Notes: generated by a model not told the origin, from the letters alone. A DNA stretch of 13,345 bases from Usnea hakonensis (GCA_013423325.1 BLJB01000640.1:9919-23263); one strand, 5' to 3'; numbered from the stretch's first letter, positions 1 through 9,206 are shown. Program-made: numbers and translations.

Positions 1-63
1 CTATAGCAATGGTGTAAGGGAAACCTTTATAGCATTACTGCTACCAGGGTGAAAAACCTTACC
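1..63 (-). mobile_element. LINE 3'-UTR fragment (unmutated)
   Basis: This stretch is nearly identical to the 3' untranslated part of LINE copy C (about 11554-11616) and to the mutated version in copy B (about 3993-4055), all in the same minus orientation. Similarity stops abruptly after the bases ccttacc; from base 64 the sequence matches the RT region of the same element in the opposite direction. It keeps several CpA and TpG dinucleotides, so it has not suffered RIP, unlike everything to its right up to about 3030. It may continue to the left of the window. Confidence 0.85.
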
Positions 64-2149
64 AATAAAATTATTTAAAAATAAAATAAAGATATTTTAA
101 AAAATATTCTTTTCTTTCCCTTTATAAATAGATTTTATTAATATTAAAAATATAGTCTATCTAGACCTAATAGAGAAAGAGGTAAAGATAACTATCTTTT
201 ACTTTAAATAAAATAAAGTATTAGAGATAGATAAAATATTAAATAGATTTCTAAAATTAGTTATTAAAGAAACTCTTTTACAATTTATTAGACTTTTCTA
301 AATATATATAGATCTAGATTATTATCTAAAAGAGTTTAAAGTTACTAATATAATAATTCTCTATAAATCGGGTAAAGATAATTATTTTAAATTAAAATTA
401 TATTAATTAATTATTTTATTAAATATTTTAAAAAAGACTTTAAAAATAGTTATAATTAAAAGATTTAATAATTATATAAAGAAATATAATCTCTTTTTTT
501 TAAAATAAATAGATATATAAAAAAGGCGATCTATTAAGATAGTCTTAAAAATAATAATAAAAATAATATATATAATTTAGAGTAATAATAAATAATATAT
601 AATTAGCTTACTCTCTTTAAATATAATAAGAATATTTAATAATATATTCTATAAATAGCTTCTTTATAATCTTAAATCTAAAGAGATCTCTTTTTAGATA
701 ATAAATTAGATATCGAGCTTTCTTATAAAGAGAGTAATATTAATAATACTAAAATAGAAAATAAATAAAATAAAATTAATAAAAATAAAGATTTTATAGA
801 GATTTTTAATATTCTTTATATTATTCTTATTTTTTAATATATTATTTATTAAAAAGTATTTAAAGCTAAAGCTAAATCTCTAAATTAAAGACTTTATTAA
901 TAATATTTATTTATTAATATATAGAAAAAGTATAAAAACTAACTATATAATATTTAAAATAAATAAGAATATATAAGATAATTTTTGTCTTTAAGAAATA
1001 TAAGCTAATTTATCTTATTAAAAAATTAAAACGCTTTAATATAAAAATTATAGTAAATTTAAAAATAATAGTTATAAAGTTAAAAAATAGTATATAAATT
1101 CTAGATTTATATATAGATAGAAAATTAAGATAGGGCCTTTATCTTAAAAAGATAAAAGTTAAAATAATATCCTAATATTTTATATTATTAATAATAATAG
1201 CCTTAATATAGGAAATAATATTAAATCGAGTATATATAATATATTAGACTATTATTTAGCTAGTAATAATATATATAATAGCTATCTAGTATAACTCGAT
1301 AGATATATAAAGAGTAATAAAGATACTAGAAAAATAACTAAAATTAATCTAGAATAAATATTTAAAATATATCTTAGAAGTATATAAGGCGATAAATATT
1401 AGGAAATTAGAAATAGAAATAAATATTCTTTCTATATAAATCTTTTTAGATCTAATAATCCTCTATTATTAAGCTTTTAAAGATATATATAAAATTATAA
1501 AAATTAGAAATATATATATTTATAAAGTACTCTAAAGAAAGTAAGATTATAAGATAAAAATATTTCTAATATCTATAATAGAGAAGAACTTATAGGCTAA
1601 GAGGGCTCTTTTAAAAAGAGAGTAGAAGTAATATAATATAAAAAAGAGAGAAAGGAAGAAGATAAAAATAATAAAAAAAATAATATAATTTAGTATATTT
1701 TATAGAAAAATTATTATATAAATATATTTAAAAATAAGAGAATACTAGTTTAAGGTCTTAAAGATTAGAAAATAAGAAGAATATTTTATTATAATCTTAT
1801 AAAAGCTAAAAGCTCCGCTCTAATCTAGATATAAATAGAGAAGATTAGGTTAATATAATTTCTTTTCTATTATAAAGTTCTAAATATCTATATAATTAAC
1901 TATAAATATAGCTAGCTAAAATAGGATACTAAATATATTATTATTTTCTATTTAAGATTAGAATAATCTAGATTAATATTTCTAGAATTTATAAAAACTA
2001 GTAATTTACGGAGAATATTAACTACCTTAAAGGGGGTAAGAGTATTAATTAGATAATTAATTTAATTTAGCCTTCTAGGTTAATATTCTTTAATAAAAGA
2101 TTAGTTATATAGAGGAGGAGTAATCTAAAGGGTACTAATATTAATATAG
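64..2149 (+). pseudogene. LINE ORF2 remnant (RT and C-terminal finger), copy A
   Basis: Remnant of the endonuclease/reverse transcriptase polyprotein, beginning at about residue 446 of the copy B numbering. The RT catalytic block is at 890-904, where the expected F-x-D-D motif reads F-I-N-N because both Asp codons (GAT) became AAT. Upstream, 360-380 matches the copy B segment at about 5945-5970. Downstream, the conserved thumb segment reading L-Y-I-D-R-K-L is at about 1110-1130. The C-terminal CCHC finger region lies near 1900-1960. Many TAA and TAG interrupt the frame, and an in-frame 21-bp deletion is seen near 168. It cannot encode an active enzyme. Confidence 0.85.
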
Positions 2150-2366
2150 AAAAAATAGAGGGATACAAGTATAGAAAGTACTAAATAATAATAGTTAAAA
2201 ATAGTATATAGACTTAAAATCGTAAAGATAAATAGAAGTATAATAAGATTTTTTACTCTAATAGTAATAATATTACGAAGGTTTTTCTTATACTATTACT
2301 ATAGAGATTCCCGTAATTATCTTTTATATAGTTAGATAGATATAAGTATAAATTCTAATCTAATCC
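64..2366 (+). mobile_element. LINE copy A, 5'-truncated, strongly RIP-mutated
   Basis: Plus-strand copy of the LINE seen on the minus strand at 3921-9192. Base 64 corresponds to about base 6283 of copy B, so the copy holds roughly the last 2.36 kb: RT domain to 3' end. The 3' UTR is recognisable at about 2278-2364, and the tail is two degenerate CTAAT pentamers (2355-2364). Nearly all C on the coding strand has become T, and many G have become A, giving an extremely AT-rich sequence. Relative to copy B it lacks about 21 bp near 168. No target-site duplication is visible, because the left edge is the inverted junction with the 1-63 fragment. Confidence 0.9.
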
Positions 2367-2370
2367 AACT

Positions 2371-3030
2371 AGTTTTAATTATAAAGATATCTAATATATT
2401 AAAAATACCCTTAATATTTAATTTTAAATAATTAATTTAAGGCTTTATATTTACTATTTAAAAATAATAATAATTTAAAATAAAGTTAAAAGAATTATTT
2501 ATTTTAAATAGATTAAATATATTAAATATATATTTTATAATAATAGTATATAGGAGGCTAAGTTAATCTCTACCCCTATAGAAATTTTAATTAAATATAA
2601 ACTAATAGAGAATAATTATTAGATTATTTAGAAAAATAAAATCTATTACTAATTAATTATAAAATCTTTTATATATATAATATTTAGAACTTAATTAGAT
2701 CTAGCCTTCGCTATTTTAATAGTTAATTATTATATATATAATTTAATTAAAAAGTATTAGAGGGTAATTAAAAGAATCTTTATATATTTTAAAAAAATTA
2801 TTAATATAGAATTAATCTTTTAAAGTACTTTTTTAGATTTAATTAACTATATAAACTTTAACTAGATAGATAATATAATTATTTATTACTCTATTTTTAA
2901 CTATATATTTAATATAGGAAGTATAATAATTAGCTAGTCCTCTAAATATTAAACTACTATTACTTAATATATTAGTTAAATATAAACTACTAAAAAAGCT
3001 ATTTAATTATAGAGTCTATTAATATTTCTA
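2371..3030 (+). pseudogene. Ty1/copia polyprotein fragment: end of RT and RNase H
   Basis: One frame runs 220 codons without a frameshift, broken only by TAA/TAG attributable to CAA, CAG or TGG. Read that way it follows the copia RT/RNase H order: a segment like 'DLGELRYYLGI' near the start, then S-T-P-I-E at about 2569-2583, a stretch like 'R-P-D-I-A-F-A' at about 2692-2715, the 'K-R-I-F-Y-L-K' helix at about 2770, and the RNase H block G-S-x-I-S-W-S-S-K (Trp codon now TAG) at about 2920-2950. It ends with A-I-W-L-Q-S-L-L near 3000-3020. The stretch that usually contains S-T-x-E-A-E appears shortened. The upstream polyprotein (gag, protease, integrase, most of RT) and both LTRs are missing. 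LINE copy A abuts the left edge, and a different element begins at about 3031. Confidence 0.85.
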
Positions 3031-3078
3031 TACTGTCCTGCCCATACCAGATAATTATAGATAGGACCACACTATACT
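3028..3078. repeat. Subterminal heptamer repeat CTATACT (two copies)
   Basis: CTATACT occurs at 3028-3034 and 3072-3078. An imperfect inverted pair lies between them (GTCCT near 3035-3039, AGGAC near 3063-3067). Repeated short motifs near the tip are typical of Tnp2/CACTA-type transposon ends, where they bind transposition proteins. This fits the boundary between the copia fragment and the Tnp2-like element, but two copies alone are weak evidence. Confidence 0.3.
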
Positions 3079-3130
3079 AACACCCAGATTTAAGATAGCC
3101 ACGGTCTAGGCCTAGAATAGTCGAAAGTCA
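3031..3130. other. RIP-free island at the transposon edge
   Basis: About ten CpA/TpG dinucleotides survive within 100 bp (for example in tgtcctgcccataccag and in the ccacac and acaccc groups). The copia fragment on the left and the several kilobases on the right have almost none. The change is abrupt on the left (about 3030) and fades by about 3130. Confidence 0.75.
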
Positions 3131-3519
3131 GATTAAAAAGAATTATTATCGAGATATTAGATAAGCTTTATCTTAGTAGTAGCTAGATATAATATAGCTA
3201 TAATCTTATACTACCTTCGCTAAAACTAAAAATAGGCGTAGGCTAGTAACTAGTTATTAGGCCGAAGCTAATCGAATACTAGTATAATCTAGCTCTTATA
3301 TAGATAATATTTTAGCCTCGATTTATATAAAATCCTTACGTATATACTACTAGAAATAGTAATTCTACTTATTCGATTTCTAGTATTCTCTAGGTAGGAG
3401 TCGGCCTAGCTATCTAAATTATATATAAAATAGGACTATACTTCTAGAGATTATAGTATATCCCGGTTTATAATAATATAAGTAATTAAATAACTATCTA
3501 CCTACTTACCTACTTTTAG

Positions 3520-3906
3520 CTATATGGAAGCCTCCTATAGACGCCTCCTATAGTCCCCTACTTATAGATATAATACGCCCTAATTATAATCTAGTACGTA
3601 TTACTTATCGGGCTAGTTCGATTAGTTAGGAACGTTAACTATATAGATAATATTATATTAGACTACTAATAGTCTAAAGATATATTACTACTTTCGATAA
3701 TAATATATTAGAAGATCTAAGATAGTATTAATAATACTCTTATTATCTTATACTAATTCCCGTATAATATTAATAATTAAGAAAACGTATTTTATTCCTT
3801 TATAAATATAAAAAAAGTATTAGACTAATAGCCCCTTAATATTTCCTAATTATAAATAATCGTCCATATTATAAATATAATAATAATTAGAACTATAGAA
3901 GGCTTC
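3520..3906 (-). pseudogene. Tnp2-like transposase relic, C-terminal codons
   Basis: Minus-strand frame from 3906 down to a TAG at 3522-3520 (128 codons plus stop), with only TAA/TAG interruptions that RIP explains. It starts E-A-F-Y-S-S-N-Y-Y and later reads Y-K-G-I-K-Y-V-F-L-I-I-N-I-I-R-E, ending near I-V-N-V-P-N and a short tail. It is the continuation of the coding segment that stops at the LINE insertion point around 9194, but the frame is offset by one base across the joined target site, so a small indel occurred there or an intron is hidden. I do not recognise a named domain in this tail. Assignment rests on continuity with the larger segment. Confidence 0.5.
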
Positions 3907-3920
3907 TTTAATTCTAGTTT
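3907..3920. repeat. Target-site duplication of LINE copy B, left copy
   Basis: TTTAATTCTAGTTT is found directly outside the 3' tail of copy B here and directly outside its 5' end at 9193-9206. With small differences the match extends to GGCTT on the outer side (3901-3920 against 9189-9206). A 14-bp exact direct repeat flanking a LINE is the expected mark of target-primed reverse transcription. Confidence 0.85.
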
Positions 3921-3932
3921 GGATTAGATTGG
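3921..3932 (-). repeat. LINE 3' tail of CCAAT pentamers, copy B
   Basis: On the sense strand the element ends CCAAT-CTAAT-CC just before the target-site duplication. The second unit carries a C-to-T change. Copies A and C end in the same kind of repeat, so this is the element's own 3' tail rather than target sequence. Confidence 0.8.
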
Positions 3933-4137
3933 AATTCATACTCGTATCTATCTAACTATATGAAAGATAATTACGGGAAGCTCTATAGTAATAATATAAG
4001 GGAAACCTTTATAGTATTACTACTATTAGGGTAAAAAACCTTATTATACTTCTATTTATCTTTACTATTTTAAGTCTATATACTACCTTTAATTACTATT
4101 ACTTAGTACCTCCTATACTCGTATTCCTCTATCTCCT

Positions 4138-7100
4138 TTATATTAATACTAGCGTCCCTTAGATTGCTCCGCCCCTATATAATTAGTCTTTCGCTAGGGA
4201 ATACTAGCCTAGAAGGCCGAATTAAATTAATTATCTAATTAACGCCCTCGCCCCTTTTAGGGTAGTTAGTATTCTCTATAGATTATTAATTCCTACGGAT
4301 TCTAGAAATACTAGTCTAAATTACTCTAGCCTTAGATAAAAGATAAGGATATATTTAGTATTCTATTTTAGCTAGCCGTACTCGTAGCTAGCTATATAGA
4401 TATCTAAAATCTTATAATAGAAGAGGAACTATATTAGCCCGATCTTCTCTATTTATATCTAGATTAAGGCGGAGTTTTCGGCTTTTATAAAGTTATAGTA
4501 AAGTATTCTCCTCGTTTTCTAATCTTTAGAACCCTAAGCTAGTATCCTCTTATTTTTAGGTATACCTATATAATAGCCTTTTTATAGAGTATATTAGATT
4601 ATATTACTCTAGCCTTATACTTTTCTCTTTATTATCTCTATCTCCTTCCTTTCTTTTTTCTCTATATTATATTATTCCTACCCTTCCCTAAAGAGGGTAC
4701 CCTTAGCCTATAAGTACTTCTTTATTATAGGCGCTAGTAGTACCTTTACCTTATAACTTTATTTCCCTCGGAGTACTCTATAGATATATATATTTCTAAT
4801 CTTTATAACCTCGTATACGCCTCTAAGGGCTTAGTAATAGAGGATTACTAGATCTAAAAAGATTTATATAGGGGGAATACCTATCTTTATCTCTAGTTCT
4901 CTAATATTTATTATCTTATATACTTTTAAGATATATCTTAGGTACTTATTCTAGATTATCTCTAGCTATTTTCCTAGTATCTTTATTACTTCTTATATAT
5001 TCTCCGGGTTATACTAAATAGCTACCACGTATATTATTACTAGCTAAATAACGGCCTAATATACTATATATACTCGATTTAGTATTATTCTTTATATCGA
5101 GGTTACCGTTATTAATAATATAAGGTATTAGAACGCTATTTTAGCTTTTATCTTCTTAAAGTAGAAACCCTACCTTAATTTTCTATCTATATATAGATCT
5201 AGGACCTATATACTACCCTTTAGCTCTATAATTATTATTTCTAGATCTATTACGGCTTTTATATTAAAGCGTTTTAGCTTTTTAGTAAAATAGACTAGCT
5301 TATACTTTTTAGAGGTAAAAGTTACCTTATATATTTTCGCCTACTTTAAGTATATCTTATAAACTATTTTAAATATTATATAGTTAGTTTCTATACTCTT
5401 CTTATATACTAGTAAATAGATATTATTAATAAAGCCTCTAACTTAGAGATTTAACTTTAGCTTTAAGTACTCTTTAATAAGTAGTATATTAAAGAATAGA
5501 AATAATATAGGGGATATTAAAGATCTCTATAAAATCTCTATTTTTATTAGTTCTATCTTATTTATTTTTTATTCTAGTATTATTAATATTACTCTCTCTA
5601 TAAAAAAGCTCGATATCTAGTTTACTATCTAGAAAGGGATCCCTTTAGATTTAAGATTATAAAGGAGCTGCTTATAGAATATATTATTAAATACCCTTAC
5701 TATATCTAGAGAGAGTAGGCTAGCTACGTATTATTTATTACTACTCTAAACTATATATATTATATTTATAATTATCTTTAGGGCTATTATAGTAGATCGC
5801 CCTCTCTATATATCTATTTATTTTAGGGGGAGGAGGTTAAATTTCTCTATATAGTCGCTAAATCTCTTAGTTATAACTATTTCTAGGGCCTTCTCTAGAG
5901 TACTTAATAGGGCGATTAATTAGTATAACTTTAATTCGGAGTAGTTATCTTTACCCGGTTTATAAAGGATTATTATATTAGCGACTTTAAACTCCCTTAA
6001 ATAGTAATCTAGATCTATATATATCTAGAAGAGTCTAGTAAGCTATAGGAGAGCCTTACTAGTAACTAATCTTAAAAATCTATTTAGTATTCTATCTATT
6101 TCTAGGGCCTTATTCTATTTAGGGCGAAAGATAGCTACTTTAACCTCTTTCTCTATTAGTTCTACGATTATCTTAGCTAGGTCTAGATAGATTATATCCT
6201 TAATATTAGTAAGATCTATTTATAGGGGGGGTAGAAAGAATATTCTTTAAAATATCTTTATTTTATTTTTAAATAATCTTACTAGATTAGCTTCCCTATC
6301 TTTAAGTATTAAGAACTTAGATAGTAATTTTAGATTTATATTATTTTATCTAGTCTATTTAGTTAGCCTTTAGATTTCCTTCTATAACTCTTCTACTTTA
6401 TAGATTCTTTATCTAAAGTCGAGTATTTTAGCTCTACTAATTATTTTATTCTAGTATTTTATAGCTATATACTATTCTTCTTCTCCCCGGTTTCTATAGT
6501 TATTCTAGTATTTAGTTATAAGGCGTTTCGCCTTCTACGTAGCCTCGCTATAATTATAGTCCTAGAATAATTAAGCTCTATCTAATAATTTAGTCTATAG
6601 AATAGTCTCTTTTACTACTTTCTTTAGACTTATTATAATATTTTTTAAATATTTATCTATCTCTTCTCTAGTTCTTAACTAGCTAGAAGATAAAAAGTAG
6701 ATTAATTCTTAAATTATAATTTTTATAACTTTTAGCTTTACTATTTTCTACGCCTTTCTTCTAATAGTAGAGGCTTTTTCTATTAATAAATTAAGCTCTA
6801 TATATATTAGAAAGTAGTTAGAGTCTATTTATAGATCTAGATATACTCTATATAATTTTATTACTTTAGTTAGTTCTAGCGTTATAAAAATAAGGTCTAT
6901 TACGCTTTCGCTACCCCTCGCTCTCTAGATTATAGAGTCCTCGAAAAGTATAAATTTTATATCTACTTTTATAGTTATTTCTAGTAGCTTATCCGCTTCT
7001 CTATAATAACTAAACCTTCTATAATTATTCTAGTTTAGATAATAGAGGTTAAAGTCTCCTATTATTATTTATTCCCCTTATCCCTAGACCTCCTTCTTTA

Positions 7101-7620
7101 GTATTAGGAGGCTTAATAGATTATTAGTAATAACTAGGGACGGGCTAGGGTTATATATATTAAGGATCTAAATTACCTTTTTTTCTATAGCTCTATCTTT
7201 TCCTTTAAGCTTTATAGTAATAGTATAAATATCCTTAGATAGGGATATCTCTTTCTATATATTAATATTAATTCTTTTATTAATATAGAGGTATACCCTT
7301 ATACCCGCTTTATCTCTATATAATAGAAAGAATTCGCTAGTTCCTAGGTTATATAATAACTTTATATATATATTCTACTAAGATTTTTAGATTACTAAGA
7401 TATTAGCCTACTTTATTTTTAGATTATTAAGTAGCGCTATTATTATTCCTAGTTCGCCTCTTATATTATATTATAGTATTATTAAGATCTAGCTTTCTAT
7501 TATAGAGAGTTTAATAATTAGGAGTTCTATTTTTAGGTATCTTATATCTAGACTTCCTAAGATTTAGATAGTTAGGCTACCTCTATTAGTCTCTAGATTC
7601 TTATCCTAAATAGGATCTAT
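4138..7620 (-). pseudogene. LINE ORF2: endonuclease-reverse transcriptase polyprotein, copy B
   Basis: This would encode the enzyme that nicks the target and copies the LINE RNA. The frame is continuous for 1161 codons; all motifs below fall in phase from the proposed start, an ATA at 7620-7618 that was probably ATG (M-D-P-I). Residues about 40-270 are the AP-like endonuclease: it opens at I-L-I-I-L-Q-Y-N-I-R (44 on), has G-D-F-N at 188-191 and S-x-x-D-L-I-F around 242. RT spans roughly 480-760. The G-x-x-Q-G-S-P-x-S-P block starts at 695 with its Gly and Gln codons damaged, and the catalytic F-x-D-D at 730-733 reads F-I-N-N. A thumb-like segment follows. A CCHC finger of spacing C-x-C-x8-H-x4-C occupies 1079-1095, with Cys read as Tyr. 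No RNase H is recognisable between thumb and finger. The end is the TAA at 4140-4138 or a TAG three codons on. The protein is dead. Confidence 0.9.
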
Positions 7621-7628
7621 AGTAATAT

Positions 7629-9164
7629 TTAATTAACCTCCTTTATTATAAATCTTTCTAGTCTTTCTACTCTAGGAGCTCTTTTAAGCGTCCCGGAGTC
7701 TTCCTCTTCGCGATTATTTCTTATATTAATTATATCTTATATTCTCTTCTTCTTAGATAAAATTACTATAAATCTATTAATAGTCTTTAGCGTTTTAGTA
7801 GGCCTTACCCCTTCTAGATTAGAGGTTATTATTAGCCTTAATATTAGCTTTCTCGTAATCTTCTTAATCTCTTACCTCTTTCTTGGGTATATCCTCTAGT
7901 ATACTACGTAGCCTTTACCGCCGTATACCGCGTATACTCTAAGGGCCCTCGAAGCTACCTTATTATACTCCCTAGTATTATACTTCTAGTTATACTCGAT
8001 ATATCTAGTCTTATTTTTATAGTAGGCTACTATATAGTCTTACTTTTAGTAATTAAAGTATTATACTACTCTATATATATAGTACGATATCTCTTTCGCC
8101 TCCCCTACCTTAACTAGACTTTTTAGTACTAGTCCGGAGACTATTTCTTCTATAATAATATTAATAATTAGTAACGAGTACCTTTTTTTACTCTTTTCTA
8201 GTACTAGTCTTTTCGCGCTTACTATCTATTTCGCCTTTACTATATTTAGGCCTAGGTATAGTTTCCTATTATCCTCTTATATCTTCTTTTTTACGGCTTT
8301 TTTATTCTCTATATCTATTACCTTAATCTTTATTCTATATACTATTATAGTATAAGTCCTCTTTACTACTTTCGCGATTTTAAATTTTTTAGTAGCCTAG
8401 ATTAGGTCTTCCTCTAATAGTTCCTTTATTTTTATACTAGCTATTTAGAATTCTATATCCCTACTCTTTAATTACCGCGCTATTATAATATCTTCTAACG
8501 CGTATTCTACTATTTTAAAGGACGTAATAAGGTTCTTATTAATTATCTTTATAATAGATATCCTCTCTTCTTCCTCCTCTATTTTAACTAGAAGTTATCT
8601 TATTTATCTAGACTTTTTTATTATTTCTCTCTAGGCCTATATTACTAGTCCTCTCCTTATATTCTATATTAGTAATCTTATAAAGGGGTTACCTTTACTC
8701 TAGTATCCCTCTAGAAAACCCTAGAGGGTCGGAGTACTCGCTCTATTATCTACTAGGCTCTAGGGCCTACGTACTTCTTTCTATATATAGGCTTTAAGGT
8801 CGATTTACTATTTTTTAATAAAGGTCTAAATATCTTCTAGATTCTTTATATACGTTTTCTATATAGCCGCGCTAAGCTCTCTAAATAGTATATTTTTAAT
8901 AGCTTCTAATATAGTAATAATATTACTCGCTTATTTTTTCCTATTTATCTAGCTTCTTCTAAGACTCCTCTTATTAGTTACCCCCCTTATCGACTAGTTA
9001 GGGGCCTAAGTCGCGTATTTTTAACGCGTTTCTTTTACTACTATCTTATCTTCTCTACTATTATCGATTACTCCGCTCCCCTCTACTTCTACCCTAAGTC
9101 GCTTGCGTGCTTCGTACGCCTCGTTGCCACTATCAACTATGGATTAGAATAAGCGTCCCTCCAT
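7629..9164 (-). pseudogene. LINE ORF1 (gag-like, three zinc knuckles), copy B
   Basis: ORF1 proteins of this LINE class bind the element's RNA and form the transposition particle. The frame is 512 codons with no net frameshift. The start is a preserved ATG at 9164-9162 (M-E-G-R-L-F), inside the part that escaped RIP, and the stop is the TAA at 7631-7629. The N-terminal two thirds are not recognisable. Residues 369-382 form C-x2-C-x4-H-x4-C once RIP changes are allowed for (TGC to TAC gives Tyr). A second knuckle follows at 388-400 (C-x2-C-x3-H-x4-C), and a third starts at 411 (C-x2-C-x4-H). The tail is rich in Lys, Arg and Glu. ORF2 begins 8 bp after the stop, so the two are adjacent and nearly overlapping. 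In-frame TAA/TAG, for example seven codons in, make it a pseudogene. Confidence 0.85.
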
Positions 9165-9165
9165 T
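9098..9165. other. RIP-free island at the 5' end of LINE copy B
   Basis: TpG and CpA cluster here (ttgcgtgc, ttgccac, tcaac, atgg, tccat), while the 5 kb inside the element have almost none. The island covers the first codons of ORF1 including an intact ATG. Confidence 0.75.
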
Positions 9166-9192
9166 TTTCTTCTATTCCTCGAATAAACGGCT
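9165..9192 (-). other. Short LINE 5' UTR, copy B
   Basis: Only about 24-28 bases separate the target-site duplication (starting at 9193, or at 9189 if the imperfect extension is counted) from the ORF1 ATG at 9164. No internal promoter motif is evident. Either the promoter lies inside ORF1, or this copy has lost a little 5' sequence. Confidence 0.55.
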
Positions 9193-9206
9193 TTTAATTC
9201 TAGTTT
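9193..9206. repeat. Target-site duplication of LINE copy B, right copy
   Basis: TTTAATTCTAGTTT, identical to 3907-3920 on the other side of the LINE. It marks the insertion point within the Tnp2-like coding sequence. Confidence 0.85.

Larger units (their letters stand above)
3031..3920 (-). mobile_element. Tnp2-like DNA transposon, 3'-terminal segment
   Basis: The copia frame loses all resemblance to its family at about 3030, and from there to the LINE copy B junction at 3920 the sequence continues the transposon seen at 9193-11486. The two parts are joined by the LINE's 14-bp target-site duplication. About 3520-3906 reads as protein on the minus strand. About 3031-3519 holds no recognisable gene and would be the terminal noncoding region. 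The outermost 100 bp keep CpA and TpG and contain the heptamer CTATACT twice (3028-3034, 3072-3078). The exact terminus and terminal inverted repeat cannot be fixed, because the other end lies outside the window. Confidence 0.55.
3921..9192 (-). mobile_element. LINE copy B, near full-length, RIP-mutated (Tad1/I-like)
   Basis: A 5.27-kb non-LTR retrotransposon on the minus strand, bounded by a 14-bp target-site duplication. In sense order it has a short 5' UTR (about 9192-9165), ORF1 (9164-7629), ORF2 (7620-4138), a 3' UTR of about 217 bp and a pentanucleotide tail. It matches copy A and copy C across their whole length. CpA/TpG are nearly absent except in the first about 95 bp of the sense strand and at a few points in the 3' UTR. 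CpG, CpC and CpT are largely kept, an intermediate RIP state. Both ORFs are interrupted only by TAA/TAG. It is inserted in the Tnp2-like transposase relic. Placement in the Tad1/I-like group is from domain order, not from a tree. Confidence 0.9.

Noticed and set aside
64..2366. Mitochondrial or plastid origin because of extreme AT content
   Set aside because: The sequence is a mutated copy of a nuclear LINE also present at higher GC in the same window, and the decay pattern (C-to-T, G-to-A) explains the AT content.
3490..3560. Repeated CTACCTACTTACCTACTT and CCTCCTATAG units as a repeat array
   Set aside because: Only two or so copies of each short unit are present; too little to call a tandem array or a regulatory element.
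7629..9164. ORF1 zinc knuckles as a retroviral or LTR-element gag
   Set aside because: The ORF is followed after 8 bp by an endonuclease-RT frame in non-LTR order, with a CCAAT tail and target duplication and no LTRs.
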